NCBI GenBank assembly: GCA_026707185.1
Contig: JAPOXI010000102.1
Span: 1 to 32,626 of the forward strand
DNA: 32,626 bases
DNA from: Chloroflexota bacterium
GTDB taxonomy: Bacteria > Chloroflexota > UBA11872
Direction of reading: 5' to 3'
Of the stretch, positions 7,895 to 16,173 are shown piece after piece. Both the position numbers and the translations under genes were made by a program. The notes beneath the pieces were generated by a model, which saw nothing but the letters and a program-made list of their open reading frames with translations, was not told the origin of the DNA and made no database searches. The stretch's first letter is position 1; every line of letters starts with the position of its first letter.

Positions 7895-10198
7895 ATGACC
7901 GCCGACCCCGAGCCGGCGTTGGCGCGCGAAGCGCGGCGGCTTCTGGAGGCCGAGGCGGCGGCCGGATTCGACGACTCGTCGACACGCAACGGGCTGTCAG
8001 GCTGGATCGCCGATAAGGGTGAGAGTCTGGGCGCGCTCGCGCGCCTGGCGCAGTACTCGCGGCTGCGCCCGCGCACGCGCCAGAGCCTGGCGCAGGCCGT
8101 ACTTCAGGACCTTGGGACATCGCGGAGGCCGGTCGCAGTCGCGCGGGACGCGGACGCGCCCGTCACCGAGCTACCTGGTATCGGCGTCACCGCCCAGAAG
8201 CGCTTGGCGACGCTCGGCATCCAGACGATCGGTGACCTGCTGCACCACCGGCCGCGCCGCTACATCGATCACTCGTCGGTCGTACCGATCGCCGAGGCCG
8301 AACCCGGGCGAGACGTCACGGTAATCGGCGACGTCGTTGAGATCAGGGCGCGACCGGCAAGGTCGGGGCGGGTCCGCGTGGTGGAGGCGGCCATCGCGGA
8401 CAAGACCGGTCAGATTCTGGCGGTCTGGTTCAACCAGGTCTACCTGGCCAAAACCTTGCGCGGACGGCGCAACGTGGCCTTCGCGGGCAGGGTTGAGTCG
8501 GGCGCCTACGATCGTCAGTTGACCAGCCCGGAGTACGAACTCGACATGCATCGCATGGTGCACGCCGGGCGACTCGTACCCGTCTATCCGCTCACCCGCG
8601 GACTGTCGCAACGACAGCTGCGCCGATGGATGGCGCTGGCGGTCGATGACTATGCCCCGTCGGTGCCGGAAGCACTAAGCGAACAGCAGCGCCGGGACCA
8701 CGGTCTGCCCGACGTCGCAACTGCCATTCGTCATCTCCACTTTCCAGTGGACGCCACCGCTGCCCAGGCCGCTGCCCGTCGCTTTGCGTTCGCCGAGTTG
8801 CTGACCTACCAGCTGGCAATCCTGCGCCGCCGTCAGGCCTGGCGCGAGAGCCAGCCCGGACGTCCCGTGCGAATCCACCGGGACGCGCTGGAGGCGTTCG
8901 GCGGGCAGCTGCCGTTCAAGCTGACCGATGGGCAGCGCGTAGCCGTAGCTGAGGTGCTGAACGACCTGCGCCGCGACCGGCCCATGAGCCGGCTGCTCCA
9001 AGGCGATGTTGGTTCGGGCAAGACCGTCGTCGCGGCCGGCGCGCTGCACGCCATCGTCGACGATGGCTGGCAAGGCGCGATTATGGCCCCTACTGAGGTG
9101 CTGGCTGAGCAGCACGCCGCTACGCTGCGCGAATTGCTGACCCCGTTGGGTGTCCGAGTCGAGTTGGTCACGGGCAGCATTCCGGCCGGCGAGAAGCGCC
9201 GCCTCTGGCGCGACGTCGAACGCGGCGGTGTCCACGTGGTAGTGGGCACGCAGGCCATCATCCAGCGCAGCGCCAGATTCGCGCGGTTGAATCTGGCGGT
9301 TGTGGATGAGCAGCATCGATTTGGGGTGCAACAGCGCGGAGAGATTCGCGCGAAGGGCTACAACCCGCACCTCCTGGCCATGTCGGCCACGCCCATCCCC
9401 CGCACGCTGGCGCTGACCGTCTACGGGGACCTGGACGTCAGCGTCCTGCGGGAGTTGCCCACGGGGCGCCGTCCGGTGAAGACATCGTTCGTGCCCACCC
9501 ACCGGCGGGGCGACGCCTACGCGTTCATTCGGCGCGCGGTGGCGGACGGACATCAGGCGTTTATCGTGTTCCCGATCATCGAGGAGTCGGAGAGCCTCAA
9601 CGCCCGCGCCGCGACCGAGGAACACAAGCGCCTGACACGGGGCGCCTTCGCGGATCTGGCCGAGCACGTGGGTCTGCTGCACGGTCGCATGAGCGCTGCG
9701 TCCAAGGAGCGCGTCATGCGGTCCTTCCGCGACGGCGAGATCAAGATCCTGGTCAGCACGTCGGTGATCGAGGTCGGGATCGACGTGCCCAACGCCACGG
9801 TCATGCTGATCGAAGGCGCGGAACGGTTTGGGCTGGCGCAACTGCATCAGCTACGCGGGCGCGTCGGACGCGGCGATCACCCGTCGTTCTGCCTTCTGAT
9901 GAGCGAAACCACGGACCCGAGGGAAAACGCTCGATTGCGCACCCTCCAGACCGTGAGCGATGGTTTCACGCTGGCGGAACGCGACCTCGAATTGCGTGGA
10001 CCGGGCGACGTCATCGGAACACGGCAGAGTGGAGCGCTCGGTTTCCGCTTCGCCAGCGTCTCCGATCTCCCGACCATTCAGGCGGCCCGCATGGACGCTG
10101 AGACTCTGGTCCGCGCCGATCCACAGCTCATCAAACCCCAACATGCCGTCATGGCCGCGGCGGTGGGGCAATTGCTGAAACGCAACGAGTGGAACTGA
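7895..10198 (+). CDS. recG: ATP-dependent DNA helicase RecG
   Basis: Branch-migrating helicase that regresses stalled forks and processes Holliday-like junctions. After a short N-terminal extension come the wedge/OB domain, opening with LPGIGVTAQKRL and HHRPRRYID. The helicase core follows: Walker A GDVGSGKTVVA (Lys376), DEQHRFGVQQR (from Asp471), MSATPIPRTLALTVYGDLD, and the C-terminal TRG-type motifs LHGRMS, VSTSVIEVGIDVPNA and HQLRGRVGRG. All catalytic residues look intact, unlike priA at the left end. The size (767 aa) matches the family. It begins 15 bases after fakA and ends 7 bases before rsmD. Confidence 0.97.
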   Translation: MTADPEPALAREARRLLEAEAAAGFDDSSTRNGLSGWIADKGESLGALARLAQYSRLRPRTRQSLAQAVLQDLGTSRRPVAVARDADAPVTELPGIGVTAQKRLATLGIQTIGDLLHHRPRRYIDHSSVVPIAEAEPGRDVTVIGDVVEIRARPARSGRVRVVEAAIADKTGQILAVWFNQVYLAKTLRGRRNVAFAGRVESGAYDRQLTSPEYELDMHRMVHAGRLVPVYPLTRGLSQRQLRRWMALAVDDYAPSVPEALSEQQRRDHGLPDVATAIRHLHFPVDATAAQAAARRFAFAELLTYQLAILRRRQAWRESQPGRPVRIHRDALEAFGGQLPFKLTDGQRVAVAEVLNDLRRDRPMSRLLQGDVGSGKTVVAAGALHAIVDDGWQGAIMAPTEVLAEQHAATLRELLTPLGVRVELVTGSIPAGEKRRLWRDVERGGVHVVVGTQAIIQRSARFARLNLAVVDEQHRFGVQQRGEIRAKGYNPHLLAMSATPIPRTLALTVYGDLDVSVLRELPTGRRPVKTSFVPTHRRGDAYAFIRRAVADGHQAFIVFPIIEESESLNARAATEEHKRLTRGAFADLAEHVGLLHGRMSAASKERVMRSFRDGEIKILVSTSVIEVGIDVPNATVMLIEGAERFGLAQLHQLRGRVGRGDHPSFCLLMSETTDPRENARLRTLQTVSDGFTLAERDLELRGPGDVIGTRQSGALGFRFASVSDLPTIQAARMDAETLVRADPQLIKPQHAVMAAAVGQLLKRNEWN

Positions 10199-10205
10199 GG
10201 TCGTC

Positions 10206-10802
10206 GTGGCGGCGCGCGGCCGTGGCTTGACAATCACCGCTGGCATCCTGCGGGGGCGTCGGCTGCGCATTCCTCCCGGCATTCGCCCCACCACGGACCG
10301 CGTCAGGGCAGCCGTGTTCGACGCCCTGCAGCGGCCGCCGCCTGAGCGTGTGCTAGACCTCTTCGCCGGCTCCGGCGCCTTCGGCATCGAGGCGCTGAGC
10401 CGGGGCGCCGAGTACGCATGTTTCATCGAGCGCAGCCGCCGCGCGGCGGCCGCGATTCGGCAAAACCTCGAACACCTGGGCGTGCGAGACAGCGCCCACG
10501 TCGTCGTCGGCGACGCGCGCCGCGCCACGCTCGCGCGCGGCGCCCCGTTTGGCCTGGTCTTCGCCGATCCGCCCTATGCCGACGATCCGTGGATGACGCT
10601 CTTTCACGCACTCGAGACTCCAGGCTTGCTCACCAGCGAAGCCCTCGTCGTAACCGAGACCAGCAGTCGAATCGGCCCGCCATTGGCTCCCGTCGGGTGG
10701 TCATGTCTGAAGGAACGACGCCACGGCGATACCACGTTCAGCATCTTTCGGCGCGAGCAGCCGGCTGCCGCTCAGCCTCGGCCGGATTCGCCGCCGCTAT
10801 AA
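10206..10802 (+). CDS. rsmD: 16S rRNA (guanine(966)-N(2))-methyltransferase
   Basis: Methylates G966 of 16S rRNA using S-adenosylmethionine. The class I methyltransferase motifs are clear: ITAGILRGRRLRIPPG at the start, RPTTDRVRAAVFDAL, the SAM-binding VLDLFAGSGAFGIEALSRGA, and the catalytic FADPPYADDPW. The length of 198 aa is slightly above the usual 180-190, owing to a Pro/Ala-rich tail. It starts at GTG, 7 bases after recG. The stop codon TAA lies within a TATAAT hexamer. An rsmD-coaD pair is common across bacteria, supporting both calls. Confidence 0.95.
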   Translation: MAARGRGLTITAGILRGRRLRIPPGIRPTTDRVRAAVFDALQRPPPERVLDLFAGSGAFGIEALSRGAEYACFIERSRRAAAAIRQNLEHLGVRDSAHVVVGDARRATLARGAPFGLVFADPPYADDPWMTLFHALETPGLLTSEALVVTETSSRIGPPLAPVGWSCLKERRHGDTTFSIFRREQPAAAQPRPDSPPL

Positions 10803-10803
10803 T
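10798..10803 (+). promoter_or_regulatory. Possible -10 box overlapping the rsmD stop, upstream of coaD
   Basis: A perfect TATAAT begins 33 bases before the preferred coaD start and contains the rsmD stop codon. No recognisable -35 box lies 16-18 bases upstream, and no extended -10 TG is present. In DNA this GC-rich a perfect hexamer is uncommon but can arise by chance in 32 kb, so this is only a weak internal-promoter candidate. Confidence 0.25.
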
Positions 10804-10830
10804 GCGCGGGGTGTGTTGGAAGGACAGGCC

Positions 10831-11322
10831 GTGCGCGCGCTGTTTCCCGCTACGTTCGACCCGGTCACCAACGGCCATATGGACATTCTGACCCGAGCCG
10901 CAGGCGTCTTTGACTCGGTGGTCGCCGGGGTATTTGAGAACGAACGCGGTGACACCCTCTTCACGGCGAACGAGCGTCTGGCGCTGCTTGACACCGCGGT
11001 AGCTCACCTTTCGAATGTTGAAGCGAGCATCTACGCTGGCTTGACCGTAGACTTTGCGCGCAGTGTCGAAGCTGGCGTGTTGGTTCGTGGCCTGCGAGCC
11101 GTGTCAGACTTTGAGTACGAATTCGCCCTTTCAGCCATGAACCGTCGCTTGCATCCCGATATCGACACGATGTTCTTCCTGTCGGCACCGGAGCACGCCT
11201 TCGTCAGTTCGTCGCTTATTCGGGAAATCGGGGCGCTCGGCCGCTCGGTCGAGCCGTTCGTCCCGGCCAACGTCGCAACCGCCGTCGGTGCCAAGTTCGC
11301 CGTACCCCAAGGGCGGAGGTAG
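10831..11322 (+). CDS. coaD: Phosphopantetheine adenylyltransferase
   Basis: Catalyses the penultimate step of coenzyme A synthesis, joining 4'-phosphopantetheine and ATP to give dephospho-CoA. The product begins MRALFPATFDPVTNGHMDIL; the TNGH motif (13-16) is the nucleotidyltransferase signature. FVSSSLIREIGALG near the C-terminus corresponds to the usual ISST-R motif, and RGLRAVSDFEYE is conserved in CoaD. I chose the GTG at 10831 because the protein then begins as relatives do, and AAGGA lies seven to eight bases upstream. A longer reading from GTG 10813 would add six poorly supported residues. The length is 163 aa. Confidence 0.95.
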   Translation: MRALFPATFDPVTNGHMDILTRAAGVFDSVVAGVFENERGDTLFTANERLALLDTAVAHLSNVEASIYAGLTVDFARSVEAGVLVRGLRAVSDFEYEFALSAMNRRLHPDIDTMFFLSAPEHAFVSSSLIREIGALGRSVEPFVPANVATAVGAKFAVPQGRR

Positions 11323-11328
11323 GTCACC

Positions 11329-11808
11329 ATCGATCTCATAAACCTGATTGAACGACTGGAGACGCTCCTGAGGCATGCCCAACGCGTGCCCATGACCCAC
11401 AAGGTCATGGTCGACGAGCGCGCCATGCTGACCGTCGTGGACGAAATGCGAATACGCATTCCCGAGGAGATTCGGGAGGCGCGCAGAGTCATGCGCCAGC
11501 GCGAGCAGATTCCGCAGTCGGCCCAGATGGAGGCCGAGCGCATCATTCAGCAGGCGCAGGAACAGGCCGAGCAGATGATTCGCGACGAAGAAATCGTCAA
11601 GCAGGCCGAGGCGCATGCCCTGCAGCTGGTCGAGGAAGCGGATGAGCGCGTGGATGCGTCCCGCGAGGAAATGGACCTCTACGCGCTAAGCATGCTCCGC
11701 GACCTGGAGGGCCGGCTGGAGTCGCACCTCACCAGCATTCGCCGCGGCGTAGCTGCGCTGGATCAGGCCGACACCGAGCCGGTCGAGTTCGACGAGGAAC
11801 CCGCCTAG
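11329..11808 (+). CDS. Coiled-coil protein of unknown function downstream of coaD; probable non-canonical ATC start
   Basis: From the first ordinary start codon (GTG 11386) the product is 140 aa. The frame is open back to the coaD stop, and the extra residues IDLINLIERLETLLRHAQR fit the N-terminus I recall for this coaD-linked family (a short helix, then VP..KV.VDE...L.....R..IPEEI..AR). No ATG, GTG or TTG exists between 11323 and 11385, but GGAGG (11315-11319) lies nine bases before an ATC at 11329. The middle, roughly residues 45-130 of the long form, is Glu/Gln/Arg-rich with heptad-like spacing (AQMEAERIIQQAQEQAEQ) and resembles ATP synthase b-subunit stalks, so automatic pipelines may name it so. 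There is no membrane segment. Function is unknown; a scaffold role is possible. Confidence 0.8.
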   Translation: MDLINLIERLETLLRHAQRVPMTHKVMVDERAMLTVVDEMRIRIPEEIREARRVMRQREQIPQSAQMEAERIIQQAQEQAEQMIRDEEIVKQAEAHALQLVEEADERVDASREEMDLYALSMLRDLEGRLESHLTSIRRGVAALDQADTEPVEFDEEPA

Positions 11809-11849
11809 ATCGAGTTGAGCCTCTCGCGGGCTTGACCTGAGGGTCGCCT

Positions 11850-12371
11850 GTGGCCGACTACATCTTTAATGTTGCGCGCTTGCTGGGCCAGACCTCGGCA
11901 ACGGGCCCCGCGGTCGATGTGGAAGCCTCGGCACGCGTACTGGAAGTCGCCGAACTTAGCGGGCCCGTGCACGGCGTCGCGCGCTTCACGCGGCTGTCGG
12001 ACGCCGTCCTGGTCACGGGAGAGATGCGCGCGACGGCCCGTGTGCCCTGCGCCCGTTGCACCGCCGACGTTGATGTCGAACTGCGGTTTGCGCTGGACGA
12101 TCAGTTCGTGCCTCGTATCGATCCGGTGCGGGGCGGCGTAATCGACCCGGGTGACCGCTGGCAGCTCGACCCGGGCCACAACCTCGATTTGTCCCAGGTC
12201 TTGGCCGAGGGTGCCATCAGCGCGCTGCCGCCACGCGTCGTCTGTCGCGGGCAGTGCGAGAATCCATGGACCGAACAAGCGCGGGATGGCCAGGCGCTTG
12301 ACCCGAGACTGGCGCCGCTGGAGCATCTGCGCCGCCAAATGTTCCACGAGGACATCGAATCTCATGGATAA
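11850..12371 (+). CDS. YceD family protein (DUF177)
   Basis: Small protein of the YceD/DUF177 family, nearly always encoded just before rpmF; homologues have been linked to 23S rRNA accumulation in E. coli and plants. The conserved CARC pair (Cys67, Cys70) follows a beta-rich N-terminal half, and the characteristic NLDLSQVLAEGAISALPP segment is followed by a second Cys pair (CRGQC, 132-136). It starts at GTG with a GAGGG a few bases upstream, 41 bases after the coiled-coil gene, and ends 9 bases before rpmF. The synteny is the strongest support. The exact molecular role is not established. Confidence 0.9.
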   Translation: MADYIFNVARLLGQTSATGPAVDVEASARVLEVAELSGPVHGVARFTRLSDAVLVTGEMRATARVPCARCTADVDVELRFALDDQFVPRIDPVRGGVIDPGDRWQLDPGHNLDLSQVLAEGAISALPPRVVCRGQCENPWTEQARDGQALDPRLAPLEHLRRQMFHEDIESHG

Positions 12372-12380
12372 TGAACCCTT

Positions 12381-12581
12381 ATGACTCCTCTACCCAAACG
12401 TCGGCTCACCCGTTCGCGATCCCGTGCCCGCCGCCACTCGGCGCGCGCACGTCGGCCAAACCTCGGACGTTGCCCGACCTGCCATCGGCTGGTGGTCAGT
12501 CACCAGGTGTGTCCCCTCTGTGGGAACTACCGCGGCAACCTGGTCATCGAGCCTTCCGACCAAGCCGTCAAGTACCGCTAG
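12381..12581 (+). CDS. rpmF: 50S ribosomal protein L32 (zinc-binding form)
   Basis: Large-subunit ribosomal protein of 66 aa. The N-terminus PKRRLTRSRSRARRHS is the usual basic tail (P-K-R/K-R/K followed by Arg/Ser repeats). CPTC and CPLCG form the two-CXXC zinc ribbon. The typical GxY follows as CGNYRG. The ATG start at 12381 gives the expected M-x-PKR beginning after a two-residue insertion. It lies between the YceD gene and fabD; the plsX and fabH genes often found next are absent here. Confidence 0.95.
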   Translation: MTPLPKRRLTRSRSRARRHSARARRPNLGRCPTCHRLVVSHQVCPLCGNYRGNLVIEPSDQAVKYR

Positions 12582-13605
12582 CCGGGGGGACCCCGTACCT
12601 CCCACCAAGGCGCCTGAACGGGCCCGGGTCGCGTTTGTGTTTCCGGGCCAGGGTTCGCAGGCGCCTGGAATGGGCCGGACCCTGCGTGAATCGTCAGCCG
12701 CCGCGCGCAAGGTCTGGCAGGCGGCCGACGCCAGCTTCGGCGCTTCGCTCAGCGAGCTGACCGGCGCGGGCAGTTCGGAGGATCTCCAGCCGACCGACAT
12801 TCAGCAGCCGGCCATCGTCGCTGCCTCCGTGGCAGCCTTCGCGGCATTCAACGAAGTGCTTGGCGTCAACGGCGCTGCGGTCGGCACAAGTGGTTACCCC
12901 GTAAACGTATCGGCCGTAGCTGGTCATAGCGTCGGTCTGGTGTCAGCCGTCGCGGCCGCCGGTTGCACGCCCATCGGCGAAGCCGTGGCCCTGGTGCGCG
13001 ACCGTGGCCGCTTCATGGCTGCTGCCGCTCACGAGAAACCAGGCCGCATGGCGGCCGTGCTGGGCCTGGACACCGACGCCGTCGAGGACTTGACGGCCAC
13101 AATCCGCGCCGATATCCCCGGCAGCTACCTGGCGGTGGCCAACATCAATGCACCTGGTCAGGTTGTGGTTGCCGGCGATCTGGCGGCAATTGACCGCATC
13201 GTGAACGAGGGTCGCAAGTCAGGAGCGCGCCGCGTGCTCGCCCTCAACGTCAGCGGCGCCTTTCACTCGGTGGCGATGCTGCCAGCCCAGGCCTCCATGC
13301 GCGATCGCCTGCTGGCCGTCGGAATCGATGCCCCGGCGGTGCCAGTAGTCAGTAACATCGACGCCACCCAACTCACCGATCCTGCAGCCATCCGGGCCGA
13401 ACTCGCGAATCACATCGTCGCGCCGGTCCGCTGGCTGGACGGCATTCACGCAATCGAGGCCCTGGGCGTGCGACACATCGTGGAGTTTGGACACGGCTCA
13501 ATCCTTACCGGCATGCTGCGACGCACGGTGAAAGGCATTGACTTGCACAATGTGAGCGATCTCGAATCGGCCCACGCGGTGGCTGTGGCGCTTTCCCGTG
13601 GGTAG
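12520..13605 (+). CDS. fabD: Malonyl-CoA:ACP transacylase
   Basis: Loads malonyl groups onto acyl carrier protein for fatty-acid chain extension. The core begins RVAFVFPGQGSQAPGMG. The active-site serine is in AGHSVGLVSA (normally GHSLGE), the substrate-binding Arg in RDRGRFMAAAA, and the catalytic His in SGAFHSVAML. The start is uncertain. Homologues begin about ten residues before VAFVFPGQG, at about 12595-12607, but no ATG, GTG or TTG occurs there. The nearest in-frame start upstream is GTG 12520, inside rpmF, which adds about 30 odd residues. A GGGGGGA at 12584-12590 precedes an in-frame GTA at 12595. GTG 12637 would cut off the first beta strand. The stop overlaps the fabG start by eight bases. 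Confidence 0.92.
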   Translation: MGTTAATWSSSLPTKPSSTASRGDPVPPTKAPERARVAFVFPGQGSQAPGMGRTLRESSAAARKVWQAADASFGASLSELTGAGSSEDLQPTDIQQPAIVAASVAAFAAFNEVLGVNGAAVGTSGYPVNVSAVAGHSVGLVSAVAAAGCTPIGEAVALVRDRGRFMAAAAHEKPGRMAAVLGLDTDAVEDLTATIRADIPGSYLAVANINAPGQVVVAGDLAAIDRIVNEGRKSGARRVLALNVSGAFHSVAMLPAQASMRDRLLAVGIDAPAVPVVSNIDATQLTDPAAIRAELANHIVAPVRWLDGIHAIEALGVRHIVEFGHGSILTGMLRRTVKGIDLHNVSDLESAHAVAVALSRG

Positions 13606-14356
13606 CAACGGACGCCTGGCGGGGGCACGCACGCTTGTCACGGGCGCTTCAGGCGCGCTTGGCCGCGCGTTCGCGCGTCGTCTGGCAGCCGAAGGCGCCG
13701 ATCTCGTCCTTCACTACCACGCCAACGCGAAGCAAGCCGACGAGTTGGCCGCCGAGATTCTGTCAAACGGCGGTAGTGCGGTGGTGCTCGGCGCTGACCT
13801 GTCCACCGTTGGGGGCGCTGAGTCAATCGTCGACCAGGCGCAGGAGGCGCTGGGTGGTCTGGACGTGCTGATCAACAACGCCGGCACCACGCGCGACAAC
13901 TTGCTGATGCGCATGTCCGACGAGCAGTGGGATACCGTCATGAATACCAACCTGCGCTCGGCATTCGTCTGCTCGCGCCGAGCGGTCAGAGCAATGATCC
14001 GCCAGCGCAGCGGACGCATCATCAACATCGCCTCCGTCGTCGGGATCAAGGGCAACGCCGGCCAGGCAAACTATGCTGCGGCCAAGGCGGGCTTGATCGG
14101 CTTTACCCGGGCGCTGGCCCAGGAAGTTGGCAGCCGCGGCATCACGGTCAACGCCGTGGCGCCTGGATTCGTGGTATCGCCGCTCACCGATGTCATCCCT
14201 GACCGACTGCGCGAGCAAGCGCTGAACGCGATCCCCCTGGGTCGCTTCGCCGACCCGGACGACATTGCCGGGGCTGTGGCCTTCCTCGCATCCGACGACG
14301 GCGCCTACGTCACCGGTCACGTGTTGACGGTCGACGGCGGCCTCGCCATGGGCTGA
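13598..14356 (+). CDS. fabG: 3-oxoacyl-[acyl-carrier-protein] reductase
   Basis: NADPH-dependent reduction of beta-ketoacyl-ACP, the first reductive step of the elongation cycle. Classical short-chain dehydrogenase layout: cofactor motif TGASGALGRA (15-24), LINNAG (91-96), Asn118, catalytic Ser146 in INIASVVG, and the YAAAK pair Tyr159/Lys163. The C-terminus VTGHVLTVDGGLAMG is typical of FabG. It starts at GTG overlapping the fabD stop, evidence of translational coupling, and ends 3 bases before accC. No acyl carrier protein gene or fabF follows, unlike the common fabD-fabG-acpP-fabF order, so those genes must lie elsewhere. Confidence 0.94.
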   Translation: MGSNGRLAGARTLVTGASGALGRAFARRLAAEGADLVLHYHANAKQADELAAEILSNGGSAVVLGADLSTVGGAESIVDQAQEALGGLDVLINNAGTTRDNLLMRMSDEQWDTVMNTNLRSAFVCSRRAVRAMIRQRSGRIINIASVVGIKGNAGQANYAAAKAGLIGFTRALAQEVGSRGITVNAVAPGFVVSPLTDVIPDRLREQALNAIPLGRFADPDDIAGAVAFLASDDGAYVTGHVLTVDGGLAMG

Positions 14357-14359
14357 GCC

Positions 14360-15718
14360 ATGTTCGAAAAGGTGCTCGTCGCCAACCGGGGCGAGATGGC
14401 CATTCGCATAATTCGCGCCTGCCGCGACCTGGGCGTGCGAACCGTGGCCATTTATTCGGAGCCCGACGCCGAGAGCTTGCCCGTTCAGATGGCTGACGAA
14501 TCGGTCTGCATCGGGCCGGCGCCTGCCGCCGCCAGCTATCTCAACGTGCCCCACATCATCGCCGCCGGGCTCAACACAGGCTGCGACGCCGTGCATCCCG
14601 GCGCGGGATTCCTGGCCGAAAACGCCTATTTCGCCGAAGCCTGCGAGCGCTACCGCATCACCTTCATCGGTCCCACGCCCGAGAACATGCGCATGATGGG
14701 CGAGAAGACCCGCGCCCGGGCGGCCGCCCTGGCTGCGGGTCTGCCGGTGATACCCGGATCTGACGGCCCCGTGGCCGACGTCAACGAGGCCAAAACCATC
14801 GCGCGCGAGATCGGCTTCCCGGTCATGCTGAAGGCTGCCGGGGGCGGCGGCGGTCGCGGCATTCGGCGCGTGAGCGACGTCGACGACCTCGTGACCCTCT
14901 TCCCGCTGGCCCAGGCCGAGGCCCGCAGCTCCTTCGGCAACGCCGACCTGTACGTCGAGAAGCAGATCGAACACTCCCGTCACGTTGAGGTGCAGGTCCT
15001 GGGCGACGGCTCCACCGTGCTGCACCTGGGGCACCGCGAATGCTCGATCCAGCGCCGATTCCAAAAGCTCATCGAGGAAGCGCCAGCGCCCAGCCTCAGC
15101 GGCCGTCAGGGCGAAAGAGTCGCCCGCGCCGCCGTTCGCCTGTCGGAGTCCATTGACTATCGCGGCGCCGGCACGGTCGAATTCCTGCTTGACGAGCAGA
15201 ATCGCTACTACTTCATCGAAACAAACACCCGCATTCAGGTCGAGCACCCGGCCACCGAAGCCGTCACCGGCATCGATATCGTCCGTGCCCAACTCCAGAT
15301 CGCGGCCGGCGAACCGACCGGCCTGCGCCAGCGCGATGTCCGGCTGACGGGTCACGCCATCGAATACCGCCTGCTGGCCGAGGATCCCGAACGCGACTTC
15401 CGGCCCGACGCCGGTACCGTCACCGACCTACGGCTCCCCGGCGGACCCGGCGTGCGTGTGGACACCCACCTCTACGCCGGCTGTGAGGTCTCGCCCTTCT
15501 ACGACTCCCTGCTGGCCAAGCTCATCGTCTACGGCGACACCCGCGACGAGGCCGTCCTCCGCTCCAGGCGCGCGCTCAGCGAGACGGTGATCGAGGGACC
15601 CGCCACAAACCTGGACTTGCACCGCACCATCCTTCAGGACCAGCGCTTCGTCTCTGCCGACTACGATCTCGGGTACGTCGCGGGCACCCCCGTCCCGCTT
15701 GCGGAAACCGCCGGCTAG
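14360..15718 (+). CDS. accC: Biotin carboxylase subunit of acetyl-CoA carboxylase
   Basis: ATP-dependent carboxylation of biotin on the carrier protein, making the carboxyl donor for malonyl-CoA. It begins MFEKVLVANRGEMAIRIIRA, followed by HPGAGFLAENAYFAEAC (usually HPGYGFLSEN), the ATP-grasp glycine loop KAAGGGGGRGIRRV, and the metal/bicarbonate site FIETNTRIQVEHPATE. The C-terminal carboxylase domain ends near residue 445. The 452 aa length is that of stand-alone AccC, so it is not a fused acyl-CoA carboxylase alpha chain. The biotin carrier gene accB is not adjacent. The pathway partner FabD uses the malonyl-CoA made here. A propionyl- or other acyl-CoA carboxylase role cannot be fully excluded from sequence alone. 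Confidence 0.92.
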   Translation: MFEKVLVANRGEMAIRIIRACRDLGVRTVAIYSEPDAESLPVQMADESVCIGPAPAAASYLNVPHIIAAGLNTGCDAVHPGAGFLAENAYFAEACERYRITFIGPTPENMRMMGEKTRARAAALAAGLPVIPGSDGPVADVNEAKTIAREIGFPVMLKAAGGGGGRGIRRVSDVDDLVTLFPLAQAEARSSFGNADLYVEKQIEHSRHVEVQVLGDGSTVLHLGHRECSIQRRFQKLIEEAPAPSLSGRQGERVARAAVRLSESIDYRGAGTVEFLLDEQNRYYFIETNTRIQVEHPATEAVTGIDIVRAQLQIAAGEPTGLRQRDVRLTGHAIEYRLLAEDPERDFRPDAGTVTDLRLPGGPGVRVDTHLYAGCEVSPFYDSLLAKLIVYGDTRDEAVLRSRRALSETVIEGPATNLDLHRTILQDQRFVSADYDLGYVAGTPVPLAETAG

Positions 15719-15722
15719 GCCA

Positions 15723-16169
15723 GTGGCCGCGCGACGGCGACGGCGTGGCCGGCGGCTGGCGCGCGAGACAGCCATGCGGTTGATTTACGAAGCCGACATG
15801 GCCCGGCGCCCGCCGGTGGAATTGCTCGGAATTCGTGAACGCGAGCTGAGCCTGGACGCCGAAACGTCGGCCTATGCCCGCACACTGGTTGAGGCGGTCG
15901 GTGCCAGTCGCGACGACCTCGACGCCGTTATCGGGCGCCTCACCCCCGCCTGGCCTGTCGATCAGATGGCCCGTCTCGATGTCGCCATCATGCGCATCGC
16001 GCTGACCGAAATTGACGCGGACGAGACCCCGGTCGCCGTGGCGATCAACGAAGCGGTCGAGCTGGCCAAGCGCTATTGCGCCGCTGGCGCCGCCCCGATG
16101 ATCAACGGGGCGCTAGGATCGTACGTGCGACAAGGCGCGGCCGCTCCCGTGTCCGACCACCAGGGCTGA
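15723..16169 (+). CDS. nusB: Transcription antitermination factor NusB
   Basis: RNA-binding factor that, with NusE (S10), supports rRNA operon antitermination. The basic N-terminal stretch is followed by RLARETAMRLIYEADM, the usual (R)xxAR..A.q.LYe.d pattern. The C-terminal half carries QMARLDVAIMRIALTEI and TPVAVAINEAVELAKRYC, both highly conserved in NusB. I start at GTG 15723, 4 bases after the accC stop; an in-frame TTG at 15699 would overlap accC and adds nothing conserved. The product is 148 aa. Confidence 0.93.
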   Translation: MAARRRRRGRRLARETAMRLIYEADMARRPPVELLGIRERELSLDAETSAYARTLVEAVGASRDDLDAVIGRLTPAWPVDQMARLDVAIMRIALTEIDADETPVAVAINEAVELAKRYCAAGAAPMINGALGSYVRQGAAAPVSDHQG

Positions 16170-16173
16170 CTGA

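Noticed and set aside
10813..10830. Earlier GTG start for coaD
   Set aside because: Adds six residues not expected in the family; the ribosome site AAGGA fits the GTG at 10831.
11329..11808. ATP synthase b-subunit identity for the coiled-coil protein
   Set aside because: No membrane segment and no other ATP synthase genes nearby; the likeness is only coiled-coil composition.
13823..15355. 510-residue open frame antisense to fabG and accC
   Set aside because: Opposes two certain genes and shows no recognisable domain; a codon-bias shadow.
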